In this document: positions 35,050 to 47,915 of the stretch, one piece after another | How positions within the stretch are numbered: the stretch's first letter is position 1 | Layout of the letters: each line of letters starts with the position of its first letter | Assembly (NCBI GenBank): GCA_032622095.1 | Contig: CP136067.1 | Location: forward strand, 181,756,556-181,820,555 | Reading direction: 5' to 3' | Length of the DNA stretch: 64,000 bases | DNA from: Siphonodentalium dalli | Lineage: Eukaryota > Mollusca > Scaphopoda > Gadilida > Siphonodentaliidae | Translations under genes and position numbers: made by a program | Notes under the pieces: generated by a model | Database searches by the model: none | The model's input: the letters and a program-made list of their open reading frames with translations, nothing else | What the model was told of the DNA's origin: nothing

Positions 35050-35930
35050 GTAAAATTTATTTTCGGGGGACTATTGTAATCAGCTCCGTCCGTCAGTCCG
35101 CCCGTCCGTCCGGAGTTATAACTCCAGTAACGATAATCCGATTTGATTGAAACTTGGTATGTAGGTGCCTCAACCAAGCACACAGGCGCTCTGCAATTCT
35201 GGGTTTGATCCGATGTTCTTTTATGGAGTTATTATACCCCCACTTTCGAAGACAATGGGGGTATATACTGGATTGACTGCGTCTGTCCGTCACACTTTCT
35301 CCCTCCTTGTGTCCGTCCGTCCGTCCGTCCGACCTCATAACTCGAACAACTATGAACCGATTTCAATAATTTTGTGTATGCAATCTCATTAGGACCCCCT
35401 CTCTACATGATGCTAATTGCGGTGCGGTCCGACTTTCTTTTTTTAAGTTACGCCTTACTTTTCGACTTATTTTTACTTAGAAAATTCTGTCCGACTTAAT
35501 AACTTTAACAAATATGAACCGATTTCAATAATTTTTGGTATACATGCTTCTCACAACACCCTCTCTACGTGATGCGGCTCAGGGTTGGCTCGGACTGTTT
35601 TTCCTGATATTACACTTCATTTTCGACTTATTTTGACTTAGTAAATTTTGGGATTTTTTTGTGGATTTGGGATTTAATTTTTGTGGATGCTATCAAGTTA
35701 GGAAACACTCGACAAAAGCCATCTTAGATGTTAAGGTTGCGTTTCATTTTCTACCCTTTTTTGGGTTTCTGCAATCATTCGAACGAATATGAACCAATTT
35801 GAATATTTATTTCTGTACAAGCTTCTTGCGACACCATATCGATATTATTAATCCAAATTTTTCTTTAAAGTTAAAAATCTTTTGGGTTTACGGATAAAGC
35901 GGGTTGAGTTTGCCACTGCGGGGTATGCTA
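35050..35930 (+). repeat. CCGTCCGT-type dispersed repeat, several diverged units
   Basis: Palindromic starts (cccgtaaaatttattttcggg at 35048, and ttatacccccactttcgaag facing atgggggtatata at 35230) are followed by CCGTCCGT runs. Then come repeated segments of the type gaaccgatttcaataatttt (about 35356, 35517, 35790). This arrangement is common in lophotrochozoan dispersed repeats (general knowledge); the superfamily is unknown. The spurious frames in it are not genes. Confidence 0.6.
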
Positions 35931-35984
35931 GCACGCGGGTGCACACCTCTTGTTTCCCTTTTTTCAACTTTTTTTTTAATTATA

Positions 35985-36405
35985 AATTTTTTCACTTTTT
36001 CGGTTTCCGGATGATATCTCAAGTTTGGATCCTTTAATTGCAAATTCTGTTTTTTTGTGGGTCTTTCATATCAAAATACAGGTCATGTTCGAATATGAGT
36101 TTGATCCAATGATTTTCCCCAGAGGTATGGGCCTTTCTACTTTGAAAAACATTTTTTATAATTTTCTGTATGAGGGTACCTTCATGGTGTAATCAACTCC
36201 TCCTACAGTTTTGATCGTATATATTTGTAACTTCAGAGTATTGTTACCCACATATTGGAGATGCGCAACATGTATATAGATGACGGATTTTAATGGAATT
36301 ATTAGCCCTTTCGTCTTAACATTTCAACATTTTTTTTAATTTCTTTAACAAAGCGGCAACGACTTGCCACGTTGTCGGGGGACACTGTGGTCGGCCGACC
36401 TTTTA
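35985..36405 (-). repeat. Dispersed repeat (ggccgtccggccac family), inverted copy 3
   Basis: Read on the minus strand it starts aataaaaggtcggccgacca and runs into units with tcaaactcatattcgaacat and tatcatccggaaaccgaaaa. It is the inverse of the 30.18-kb copy. Confidence 0.6.
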
Positions 36406-36654
36406 TTTTTATTGATAAGGGAGCCACCATTCAGTCCTTCTGGACCCCACCGCAAACAAAATCAAAGTTGTATCTCCCTGTACTGTATGTTTACCTCGCC
36501 ATATATCCCTGTACTGTATGTGTACCTCGCTACTCGCATTGAGAATACAAGACGCTTTAAGAACTCATATCTCCTCAACGCTTCTCGGGGCGGAAAAAAT
36601 TCATTCAGGAAAATGCACAGGCTTCTGTGGAAAAGCAGCAGCGAAACCAATATA

Positions 36655-37900
36655 TAGTATACCAGTGACAAGGTTCACAAGTCCGATTTTGGGAAAAACA
36701 CCATCTTTCATATTTCTCATAGATTCTCAAAATCGTTCAACTCAGTCACAACATATTTCAGCGTGTCTTATTGGCCATGAACTTTCCTTTCTTTTAGTGC
36801 ATTATTCCATAGAATTAAATGAAGGGATGTTGAGACATGGTGCCGAAAACTTGCAATATCTACTGGAAATTTGGGAGTAAAACGGGTCGTCAGTCTCCCT
36901 GTCACCTAATATCCTCAATAATTCTAAAACATTGTAAATTCACCCACACTATGCCCCAGTGTAAGTTATAGGGAATAAATTTTCTTTCGTTTGATATTTA
37001 ACTTGACGAAGTCAATTTAAGCGATGTAGTCCAGACGCTTGGTGTAACAATTGTGAAAAAAGTTATAAAAGCATGAAACTTTGCATATATGTTCCCCGTG
37101 CACTACTGGTCATTTTCATATATGGAGGCATTCGCAGGAGATCCTTCATTAGCAACGGTTGCTATGCAACTACCCGAAATCGTAGAAATGCACACATGGC
37201 CAATATTATGGCAGTTTTTAACAAACTAAACTATGGCATGTATCATTTTATGATGAAAATAATTATATTATTTGTTGTTAATGTTGATCTGACAGGAAAT
37301 TTACCATATTTCCTACTTACAGGGGAGGTAACGGTTACTAGGGACATACCCAAAATCGAAAAATATACATATGGCTGATACTAATGGCAATTTTAACAAA
37401 TTAAGCTAAACCATGTAGGATCTTATGGTGAAAACAATAATAATAGTTGTTAGTGCGGACCTGACTGAAAAATTACCATATTTCTTCCTTACATGGCTGG
37501 TAACGGTTGCTAGGGACATTACCCGAAATTGAAGTAATTCACACATGGCTGTTATTATGGCAGTTTTAACAATATAAACTACACCATGTAACATTGTTAT
37601 GGTGAAAACTATTATAATAGTTGTTGTGACTGGAAAATTAACATATTTCTTACTTACAGGGGTTGTAACGGTTGTTATGGACATACCCGAAATTGAAAAA
37701 TGTACATATGACAGCATATGACTGATATTATAGCATTTTTCCCCCGAACTAAACTGCACCATGTAGCATTTTGTTGATGAAAACAATTATAATAGTTGTT
37801 GTTAGTGTGGGCATGATTGGAAAAGTAATATATTTCATTCTTACATGGGTAGTAATGGTTCCTAGGGGACATACCCACCATTGAAAAACTATGACCCTAT
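36655..37900 (+). repeat. Left arm of a large inverted repeat with about 175-bp array
   Basis: The outer part (36655-37140) is matched in inverse by about 43690-43300, including aaggttcacaag, cagtcacaa and gacgcttggtgta. The inner part has about four tandem units of about 175 bp marked by taacggttgctagggacat (at about 37325, 37500, 37667, 37850). A frame in the outer part keeps similar residues in both arms (SQNRSTQSQHIS against SQNLSSQSQYIS), which may be chance, since both arms share ancestry. Confidence 0.65.
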
Positions 37901-38339
37901 TTCAGGATGATACTGCAGCTAAACGTGTTGCTAGGCAACACCTTCCATTGACAAAAGTACCTTTAAGTTATATTACCATTTAGTTAATTTAGAATGACAT
38001 GTACATGTATGACGGTTATGACTGTATCTGCCATACATCGACAGATGGGATACATTTTAATGAGCCATTGGACAGGCTTGTAATAACATTGACCCACATT
38101 TTTGTTGGCACCTCCCTCTGCAATCCGACCTCCTCACTATATTTCTCCATGTCATCCATGCAGAATATACTCTTATCATACGGTGACGGCATCCGGAATA
38201 AAATTTGCATTACATTAGGAACTAATTGTCTGTTAACATATGCCATAGCTGTATGTCGATACATCGCAATGTTTGTCGATAAATTGCAATGGGTCCTTTC
38301 TCCGCTTTCAGGGGCGTAGCCTACGCCTATCTATTTCAG

Positions 38340-40740
38340 ACTGAGATCCCATGACCTACCTTTGGGAGCCGGCGCCCGTTTCCAATATACTATACCTATA
38401 TGGACATACATGTATCCACAACGACCAGGATCATATAGGGTCGTCAGTCCAATACCTGTGTATTGGGTCATGCACGGATGGCCTGCAAATAGGGGTGTGT
38501 GTGAATGGCTTACCTGTAGGGATTTTAATCCACGACATGTCCGAACTACTGTGTCTATGTCGTAGATAGTGGAGTGGGTCGATAATATACCATTTAGGCC
38601 TGGTTCCATAGATTTATGTAGGGACCTGGGTACATGTCATTTTGCACATGGTATTTGCACTACATGCAGGGACATGCATGGGTCCATGGTGTATGCATGG
38701 GCCGAAAGCATGTGCATGGCTTGGTTTTGGCCTAGCTATAGCCTTATAATGGGCTAGGTCCAAGTCATATAGATGGCCAGTGATCATGTCTGGATAATGC
38801 CATAACTAAATCGGCATGGATCCATGACCTGACTGTAGTAGCCTGTGACCATTCCCTACTTTATTTAATACTAGCAGATTAGCCCGCCACTGGCGGGATT
38901 GGTCCCATGGCTTTGGTCGATCCATTAATTTTTATTTTTCAAGGTAACCCCGTACGTCGCTGCCACCGCTGATGCTCGAAATATCGTCCAAGGTCATTTA
39001 ACCCATCAATTCCAGCGACGGTGGCAGGTGAAGGACTGCTCGGACGTTCTCAGAAGCGGTGCGAAGGGACTTCATGTGGCTTTTTACCCTTAGATAGGAA
39101 GTTTGGGCTCAACCGGTCGAGCCTTTTTCGAATCTATAAAGGATATACACACATACACACGGAAGTCTCAAAATATATAGTAGACTAGCCGATGAGCCCG
39201 ACGTTGTCCGGGCTATTCAAAAACCAAATTTCAAGTCGATAGCTCTACCCAGCCCGAAATTTCAAGTCGATAGCTCTACCCGTTTCCGAGATCTGGTATG
39301 CGCGAAGCTGGCGTCGCACGGGCTCGTCGACCCGATAAAATTCGTATCCGGGGCAAGAGACATTCACATACCAAATTTCAAGTCGATAGCTCCACCCGTT
39401 TCCGAGATCTCGTCTGCGCATGCGCGAAGCTGGCGTCGCACGGGCTCGTCGACCCGATAAAATTCGTATCCGGGGCAAGAGACATTCACATACCAAATTT
39501 CAAGTCGATAGCTCCACCCGTTTCCGAGATCTCGTCTGCGCATGCGCGAAGTTGGCGTCGCACGGGCTCGGCGACCCGATAAAATTCGTATCCGGGGCAA
39601 GATACATTCACATAGCAAATTTCAAGTCGATAGCTCCACCCGTTTCCGAGATCTCGTCTGCGCATGCGCGAAGCCGGCGCCGCACGGGCTCGCCAATACG
39701 ACAACGACCACCGCCTGGTCAAACTACACACACGTCCCAAGTTTCGTCCCGATCGGTCGAGAATCGTAGATTTGTATTAATGACAGACAAACAAACAGAC
39801 AGACAGACAGAGGTCTTCAAAATATATATGAGATATGAGCCTGGATCCATGGCCAAGTTATAATGGTTTCACACTTCCTATTTATATGGACCTCCATCGT
39901 GTAAGGCGTTGGTCACTTATCTATGTATATGGATACGTTCAAGGTTCAAGGTATACGTTCAAGGTCTGCATAATTATAGCGACGTGGCTCCATGACATAG
40001 TATATGTAGGTATTTTGTTCCATGACTTACACATGCATCTACTATAGACATGGTCTACCTGAATATATGTGTGTCTGTTACATAACTACTGTGTACATGC
40101 ACTATATATATAGGGCACTTGGCCAATTCTATACTATTTTAGTTGGTTCCTTGGCATCTATTTAGGGACATGAGCCCGTATCATACCTACATGTATTGGT
40201 ACTTGAATTCGCTACATACATATATTCGCCTGGGTATTTGTACTACATAAATATGCCTGGGTCCATGGCCAGCTGGGTGTGTCTATTCCAACATATATTA
40301 GATTACGTTCAGTTTACCAACAGCCGTTTTTGTATATACTGAAGGTCTTTTTCATTCCACAAAGGCATTGTCAGCATACGTTTTTGGGGTCAATTGTGTA
40401 GTTATATCACGTATAAGGGGCTGGGACCATGCCCTACATATATATACCTGCTAATGCCTGGGTACAATATCATGCCACACCTATATTGACCTGTGTCCAT
40501 GACATGTATGGCCCTCGGTCCATGGCCAACCTACAGCATAGTGGGATTGGTGCGTGAAATATTTAAATGGACCTCCACCATGGCCTTTAAATAGCTAGGG
40601 CATTGGTCCAATAGCTATGTATATGTGGATATGTGGCATAACTGCCCCATGTGTTCCTGCCCTATATATGGAAATCATATGAATCCATGATATACTACTG
40701 ACTTGGGTACATAGTCTACATATAAGCATCTGGATCCATT
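38340..40740 (+). repeat. Degenerate tandem array (tccatg / catatata type), interrupted
   Basis: From about 38360 to 38870 and again from 39835 to 40740, loosely repeated phrases such as ctgggtccatggcc, gacctccatcg and catatatatacctg recur every 30-45 bases. A different element (38873-39830) splits the array in two. No coding frame is kept. A hAT-type string caggggcgtagcc lies at 38309. Confidence 0.5.
38873..39830 (+). mobile_element. Two adjacent copies of a ctagc-gat-agcccg element, one with 122-bp tandem units
   Basis: Copy one starts actagcagattagcccgcca (38873) and ends near ctcaaaatatatagta (39182). Copy two starts actagccgatgagcccgacg (39184) and ends near tcttcaaaatatatatgaga. Copy two holds about 3.6 tandem units of exactly 122 bp (starts at 39298, 39420, 39542, 39664) and a CAGACAGA tail. 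Frames of 75-147 codons through the units exist on both strands only because the unit lacks stops. A related start (tactagcattgtgacccgac) occurs at about 8762. Confidence 0.65.
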
Positions 40741-40779
40741 AATCTGGCTGTCGGGCTGAAAATATAAGGTCTACCAGGA

Positions 40780-42905
40780 AAAAATTCTTAACAAGCTAAA
40801 TTTGGTATCGTTGGAAAGAGGAGATCTTCATGTATAACATATCCAAAATCCGCTAAAATCCGCTTTGGGGAAAATGTTCTACAGCGCCCTGAATAGGGGT
40901 GTGTTCTAACGTAAATCATTAAGGTAAGTATACGATATGTTATGGCATAGGGATTACGTAGTTGTACAACTATGTGTGAAATTGGAGCAACGGAGCGAAT
41001 AGAGTGACACGGACAGAAAATAATACAATCGCGGCCATAAAATGGCTGTCAAAATGGCCGCAACTCCAAAACATACCACGACGAAAGCAACGTATTGCAT
41101 AACCATATAGGAATGAACATACGTATTATTAATGTATACGTTCATGTTGTTTAGTATCTTTAAAGGTACACAGATCATTAAAATATCCATCTGAATGATG
41201 TATTGGTCATTTCAACGCAAGTCAAACCCAATGGTTAAATTTCTGTTTTTTAGCTTATCCAACATCCAACTGTCCGGACAAAATATAATAATTTTTGTCA
41301 TGCAACACACAAAGTAATGTTTCACCATGCAGTGTATGGTAGTTTCATTGGACATTGTGATTAATTATTGAATGTAACACATACACCGAAGTGCACACCC
41401 TTGCGGTATAAAGACTAGTTAGATTTATGGAATTTGCTGCACTCTCCGTGATAATATGCCATACACATATGTCCCAATGCTGATCACACTGCAAAGAAAC
41501 ATCAATATCTTCAATAGATTAGCGCGACATCTCGCGAGATCAAAGAGATGGTACATCTTACAGATTATTTAAGACTACTTTTCACGCGGCTACCAAACCG
41601 GTTTATTATTGGAACATTTTGTTCAAATTACTTCAGTCCCCACTTTACAACTGGGATATACTACCACACATTGCACAATATTAATTTTCAGTATCGTTTT
41701 GTTTTAAAATATCTTACCAGTACCACCCACGTAATTGTGCTAAATAGCAAGGGTTCGTCGTTTAAAGCTGTTATTTCAGCGTTGAACATTCGCTAAATGT
41801 TGCTATTTGTGGTTTTGTGTACAGCAACTATATGTAACTTTAGGGATAAGGGGCAAACGCGGTGATGCGGTTGCAGAAATCGTAGTAATTTTCGCATATA
41901 TGTGGCTTCGGTGAATATAACGAAATATAATTTCCAGATATAAACACAGTCTCAGCCACAGAATATGTAAACTATATTGGTCAAGTTTAGAATTTATTGA
42001 AGATTGGCTTTGTACTCCTCTGTGTTTTTGATAAATTGTGTTCATAATATACTACCATGCATTCTTGTGATAAAAGCGAAATATTCGTGTTTTGTCACCT
42101 GATTGGAGGCAACTATGATTACTATTTTGAGATAGAGACAATGGAATCTTCACATTTTACCCAAAACCGTATGCATATATCTTATATTGTTCCATAGCAG
42201 TGCATTTTGAAAGGGTTAATTTTGTAGATATCAAAATAAATGATGATCGGTCACATTCACGAGACTACTCTGACGACATATATTTCTGCTTCTAGAAAAC
42301 ATCACAGAATCAATACATCCATATCAAATCGCATTTAACTGTTTAATTACACATATAATCACACGATTCAACATAAAAAGTACATATAAAACTGCGTTAT
42401 TGTTCCGTTTATGTGTGCCCAAAAGTCCAGATTTAACCGTTGCATGAGACCCTGCTTTCGATTGCTCTCTCGTGAGATTCATTAGGGAGAATTCTTACAT
42501 CTCTGATCAAACGTTTCTCTTATACTCTGCAATGAATATCCTCAAATAATTCGAGCGTTTGTTCTATCTTATAGGACTAGCAATTACATGTTTCACAAAG
42601 TGTAAATTTCATTCACTTTTCTCCATTTTGGCGTCCGTTTTGGGAAAGACATTCTACAAATATGGTTTACGGCTAAACATTGTTTGTCAATATTAAAATT
42701 TATTGCGAATTTGGCATTAATTGTTGCATCTACCGCAGAAATTCAATAATTTCAGATATTAACAATCATATTGGGCGCCATCTTGAATAGAGAATTTTCC
42801 CCAAAGCGGATTTTAGCAGATTTTGGATATGTTATTCCTCAGATTCTGCCCGACAAAATTACACCAAAAACAGCTTGTTAATAATTTGTTCTAGGTCCAA
42901 TGCTT
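40780..42905. mobile_element. Element with about 125-bp inverted ends
   Basis: aaaattcttaacaagct, aacatatccaaaatccgct and aaaatccgctttggggaaaa at about 40780-40890 face inverted matches at about 42773-42905. The 1.9-kb interior has frames of up to 82 codons and no recognisable transposase. It abuts the right arm of the larger inverted structure. Confidence 0.6.
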
Positions 42906-43690
42906 AAACGACCAGACTAATTACTTCGATTCGGGTAATGTCCCTAGCAGCCTTTACCACCCCTATAAGTAAGAAATATGGTAATTTTCCAGTCAGGTCC
43001 ACACTAGCAACAACTATTATAATTATTTTCAGCTTATGATCCTCCATAATGTAGTTTAATTTGTTAAAACTGTCATAATATGATCATATATATATTTTTC
43101 GATTTTGGGTATGTCCCTAGCAACCGTTATCACCCATGTAAGTACAAAATATGGTATTTGTTCTGTCAGGTCTACACTAACAACTAGTATAATTGTTTTC
43201 ACCATAAAAATGCTACATGACATAGTTTAATTTGTTAATACTGCCATAATATCCGTCATATGTGCATTTCTTTTATGTCGGATAGTTGCCTAGCAACCGC
43301 TGCTAAGGAAGGTCCTCCCGCGAATGCCTCCATATCTGAAAATGATCAGTTGTATATAAGGAACCTATGTGGCAAGTTTCATGCTTTCGTCACCTTTTGC
43401 ACAATTCTTGTGTATTTCTACACCAAGCGCCTGGACTAGAGAAACTGACGACCGCTTTTCGTCGGTATAGGTTTTGCTAGTTTTCGATGTGATATCCCGA
43501 CTTCCCTTCGTTTAATACTATCGAATTATATATCAAAAGACAGGAAATTTCATGGCCAGTAAGACATAATGAAATATATTGTGACTGAGAAGAAAGATTT
43601 TGAGAATTTATTAGCAATATGATAGATGGTGTGTTTTTCCAAAAATCTGGCTTGTGAACCTTGTCACTTATAGTAATGCATTGGTATATC
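42905..43690 (-). repeat. Right arm of the large inverted repeat
   Basis: The inverse of 36655-37900: about two array units of about 170 bp (ggtatgtccctagcaacc at about 43112; related at 42944 and 43280), then the outer sequence up to about 43690 (acaaggttcacaagc on the minus strand). It is shorter than the left arm because it has fewer units. Confidence 0.65.
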
Positions 43691-44373
43691 TGGTAATTTT
43701 CTCCAGGGGGCCTGTGGGAAAATGGCTCAAATTCACCGGCTTTAGACAGAGCGTCGTGTAACTTGGCATATTTGGACACATTTCTAGGCTTTATTTCCTT
43801 CGCGCTGCATATAGCCCACGATTCACGGTTTAGGGAAGTGTGATACATTTTCCGTTTGTTTTTCTAAGCTCAGGCTTGTTGAAGTCTTGGAAGGTTTTTA
43901 ATTCCTTGGGAACACCGTATCCCCTCCGTGACAGTGTCATGTGTCATGTGTCATGTGCGCTCACATGGAGATGAACGCCAACATACGCCATCTTTAAACG
44001 TTCACTATAGCGATACCTATGCCAACGGGGATGACGGGAAGACAGCCTGGAAGGGCTATATCACCCCGTGCAATATACAAAATATTCGTATTTTATGTTC
44101 ATTTGTTTGTGATATTCATGTATGTATATTGTAAATAAACTTATCCTATCCTGTCCTCTGTGATTACCATCGATATTCCAAAGAACAGATGCCAGATTAT
44201 TCAGAAATCTATTCACAGAGCCCACCCAACTTTCATATCCCATAACTATAGTCAATAAGCTGGTTTTTCAGTTCCTCTTCGTTAATGGGGTTTGATTCTT
44301 ATTTTTTATGTTACTTCCCTCCCTTTGAGATGACGACATCATGATTTCAAATGCATTCATTTTCTTAAAACAT
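43691..44373. other. Intergenic
   Basis: gtgtcatgt is repeated three times at about 43934-43958. No gene is recognised. Confidence 0.4.
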
Positions 44374-44693
44374 GAGGGGCCTCGGTGGCTAAATCGGTTA
44401 GGGGTACAACTCCAAGCCGTTTCGCCCTCCAGCGCTGGCGATAAGGGTTCAAATCCACATGTTTCCATCGTGGAATTTGTAACTCGAAATCGTTATCTGG
44501 TGGAGTTACCAGTTACTCGCCGATGGCCGGTGGTTTGTCGCACATGGTTGACGAGTTTATCAGCCATTGAAATCACTGTTAGATTGGTCGCAAGTGTGCG
44601 GATTTCCTCCACCACTAAAACTGGCAATGTCGTGATATGGCCTTAGTTGCTAAAGCGACAATAAACCCCAATCAATAAATCAATCAATCAATC
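44374..44693 (+). mobile_element. tRNA-derived SINE with (AATC)n tail
   Basis: The head has an RNA polymerase III box A (tggctaaatcggttag) and a box B (ggttcaaatcc) at tRNA spacing. A core follows with atggccggtggtttgtcgca, ggatttcctccaccac and aaaactggcaatgtcgtgat, and then caataaaccccaatcaataa and (aatc)n. Head, conserved core and simple tail resemble the core-containing SINEs common in molluscs and other invertebrates (family recalled, not searched). It is about 320 bp and looks complete. Confidence 0.8.
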
Positions 44694-45640
44694 TTAACAC
44701 CTGTGTTTTGTACATTGGTTCTGACTGAGAACACAACCTATTGTGGATACAAACAACATCACAGACGTTGACCTGGCAATCTGTTACGACAGCCTCCAGC
44801 CCTCCACCATAGACCTCATCAACCTTCGTTGTTAAAGGAAAGTTTTCGAACGCGGCCTCCATCGGCTCGGAGACATCGAGCTCCACACTCCTCCGCATCT
44901 CAAACAGTTGAGCGGAGATTGGAACATTGGTACATATCGGTCTATTATGCACGATATTTGATGCCCCATCTCGCTCGGATACCTGTTTGAGGTGCGGCCG
45001 ATGCGGTCGGCTTTTAGTAGGGCCGATGGCATGGAATATCAATATAATAATTCATTAAGATACTACAATCCATGGCTGAAACACTCAGGGATACGGGCAA
45101 AACATCGACATTTCCAGATAAACAAAGATGAATAACCCCAGAACGAAAACAAAACACAAACAAAACTATTGAAAACTCATCTGAATGACCAAGCGGACGA
45201 ACGATGGACCAGTCGCATGCAATCCAGTATATCCACCATCTAGTCATGGGGTCATGGTCATATGGTATAATTATAACCCCCCACCCCATATTCTCCAAAC
45301 TGGTTCCCACCCCGTGTGGACGGATGGGTGGAGTTGTGGTTAATTGAGCCAGAATTGGCATTTTACCTAAATTGCAACATGCGATTACTGGCCAAATTTT
45401 GAACTACTTCACTCATCTCCATACACCACATATTGTATTGAATGTCTGAGCGTCCATTTCGCTATTTCGTTTTTCTCGGTAATACACACTATACTTTTCA
45501 GATTGTTCCCCTATTAGTAAGTGGCGTGTGCCAATGGGTGAAATAGCGGCCAATTGAGCCAGGATCCACTGATATTAATTATACAATATGGGGATACTAT
45601 TTCACCAGCTCTAACATAGTCTAATACCCATAAAATAGTC
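44694..45640. other. Intergenic; one unassigned minus-strand frame
   Basis: A 120-codon frame at 44680-45042 on the minus strand has a plausible middle (FEMRRSVELDVSEPMEAAF) but no recognised family or convincing splice sites, and its end overlaps the SINE tail. A genuine exon is possible but unproven. Confidence 0.3.
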
Positions 45641-45785
45641 ATATTGCTAAGTTGATTAATCAAGATAGCTAAGTTGAGTAATCAAGATAGTAAGTTGATT
45701 AATCAAGATAGTAAATAAAGTGGTGTGGCGGTTCTACGCTGAGAACCGCCACACCACTTTTAGTTACTAATTCGAGTAATCAACA
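45640..45785. repeat. Perfect 19-bp-arm hairpin beside a 21-bp triplicate
   Basis: taagttgattaatcaagata-type units are repeated three times (about 45650-45710). Then aaagtggtgtggcggttct (45717-45735), a 6-base loop, and its exact inverse (45742-45760). Weaker pairing continues outward. It would make a very stable stem. Confidence 0.8.
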
Positions 45786-45871
45786 CAGTACAACATGTTA
45801 TAGTATGGATCCTATAAATTCGTTTCGAAAAATAAAGGTAATACGGTAATGCCGTGTTTTATTATACACTG

Positions 45872-46495
45872 TGTTGCTGCTTGTGCTGCCCCACAGAGGA
45901 AACTGAACGTTACAATGAAGTAATTATTTCCCATAGGCCTCAGTGTTAACATATAATGGCCTGCAGCCATGAGTATTCACGAATAATAGTAAATGAGTAC
46001 ATGATCACCAGGATCTGCGCAAAGTTTCTTTTTTTTACCCTGTGCCAATGCATTCTCTTATATATGCGAGTCGACCATAGGTCGCCTCGCATATATAAGA
46101 GAATACATTGGCCTAACAATTTTTTATCATTTTTTTAAAATAAATGTTTCTTACAATTTTTGGGACATAAAATAAAAAACATCCATTACCCTGCAGGGAG
46201 CCCCACACATATATAGAAGCATATAGAAGAGTGTCGTCTGCTCATGTTTGTCTGAGGCTCTGTATGGGTGAAATTATAAAATTGTTAAAGAATACAAGAA
46301 CAAATTATTAAAATTGTAAAACATTGTTAGGCCAATGCATTGGTGCTTGTGCTGCCTCACAGAGGAAACTGAACATTACAATGAAGTAATTATTTCCCAT
46401 AGGCCTCAGTGTTAACATATAATGACCTGCAGCCCTGATTATTAACGAATAATCGTAAATGAGAACATGATCACCAGGATCTGCGCAAAGTTTCT
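45872..46495 (+). mobile_element. Hairpin-module element between about 150-bp direct repeats
   Basis: About 150 bases (starting gcttgtgctgcc, including ccataggcctcagtgttaac) occur on both sides: about 45875-46026 and 46342-46492. Between them is the hairpin module (first hairpin about 46043-46116), the same interior as the 48.3-kb element (ccctgcagggagccccacac), and a second hairpin cut after gccaatgcattgg. The large direct duplication suggests a copying or repair event at the break, not ordinary transposition. Confidence 0.7.
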
Positions 46496-46499
46496 GCAT

Positions 46500-47560
46500 G
46501 ATAAAATCATATCATCGGCATGGCGTGCACCTTTAAATTTCAGAATTATAATCTAGAGTCATAATTCCATGAAAAACATATTAACATTTTTTACATCCCA
46601 CCAAAAATTTCAAACTAGGAACCAGGTGCTTTACACTGTGTCATTGTTTTGTTTGGCATCATACATTTGAAGAGGTGTGATTGCATGTATTTTCTGTTTT
46701 ACGCATCAAAACTACTATTGACCAACCAGGTCCCAGAATTGTCTTATTGCTCTCCTGTATCTTGGCCCAAAATCCGTTGGAGGGCGCTACCAATCGAATT
46801 ACTTCACTGTAACACACAGGGAAGTTCAAGCGTATCCGTAGGGTACGTTCAGACTAGAAAGTTTGCAAGTGTCCCATAGTACATAAGATAGTATAGTTAT
46901 TGTTATATGTTTCCCGGATCTAGGATAAACTTCCTTTCCCCAGTGATTGTATTGAAAGGGTTAGTGGTATACTGGTAAGCACTATGTACAGGAGAGATAT
47001 ATAATACGATGAATACGAGCGAACACACATAATTAACAAGATCATACCTTAATTGCTGATGACTGGTTGCACTCATTGTACAACACATGCATGAGTAGAA
47101 GAATATAATAATCCAGTAACAATAGTGTGATATACGCTATAGTGAACGTATAGATAACATGGATATCATGATACCTCAGACCGTATATGGACACATGATA
47201 CCACCGACACTAGAAAATAACTACCCGTTCTCGGGAGCGAGGACTTCACTTATCCTGGAACCTTGCATAAAAATATAAAAGTTATCAAATTTTCCTGACT
47301 ATTCAGTTGTTCCCGTACACGGCCAAACTCTACCTTCACCACTAGACTACGGAGCACAAGGCATTTTTTGCAGGCATGTTCTCATAGAACACCACATGGT
47401 GACAGAATATGAACGACAACATGCATATAAAATGTATATTGTTCGCTCAAGTGGCCTATATACAACTATGTGATCTCGATATCTAAGAGGCATGTGAAGT
47501 AAGATGAATCATAATAACCGGTGTGCTTTTGTGAACTGGACACATTCGGAAACCTCAAAT
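46500..47560. other. Intergenic, nothing recognised
   Basis: No gene, repeat array or inverted ends that I can support. Confidence 0.45.
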
Positions 47561-47564
47561 ATTG

Positions 47565-47915
47565 AAAATTCTAAGTCGAAAAGAGCCATAAGTCAGTAAA
47601 ATATATTCAGACCGAACCCATAATCGAACTTGGCCTGTAGTTTAGTCTGGAAAATCACAAATTTGGTTTCGATTCGATAATCCATAATAAAGTTATCATC
47701 AGGAAACCTCAAAACAACAAAATTTTAAGTCGAAAATCGGTCTTAGCTCCGTCAAAAATGGGCAGGCCGAATCCATATACGAACTTGACCTGTATTTTTA
47801 GCTGATAAACTCATATACCACATTTTGTTCCGATAAAATAACCAAAACTAAAGTTATCATCCGGAAACCAAAACTGCTAACGGACGGACGGACAGACGCA
47901 ACGACGGACGGCTAG
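47565..47915 (+). repeat. Dispersed repeat (cgaacttgacctgta family), copy 4
   Basis: Two tandem units of about 160 bp with cgaacttgacctgtatttt, gctgataaactcata and aaagttatcatccggaaacc, ending in ACGGACGG. It matches the 30.2-kb element body. Confidence 0.7.

Noticed and set aside
36364-36880. ORFs of 97 and 120 codons as genes
   Set aside because: They overlap the edge of a dispersed repeat and an arm of the large inverted structure; the partial similarity to the minus-strand frame at 43477-43848 is explained by the inverted duplication.
39245-39863. Frames of 75-147 codons on both strands with REAGVARARRPDKIRIRG-type repeats
   Set aside because: They follow the 122-bp tandem unit on both strands and in shifted frames; this is repeat DNA.
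44374-44470. A functional tRNA gene
   Set aside because: Boxes A and B are present, but the sequence continues into a SINE core and (AATC)n tail, and the cloverleaf is not clean.
44680-45042. A coding exon on the minus strand (120 codons)
   Set aside because: The middle looks protein-like, but there are no convincing splice sites or family, and its end overlaps the SINE tail; left unassigned.
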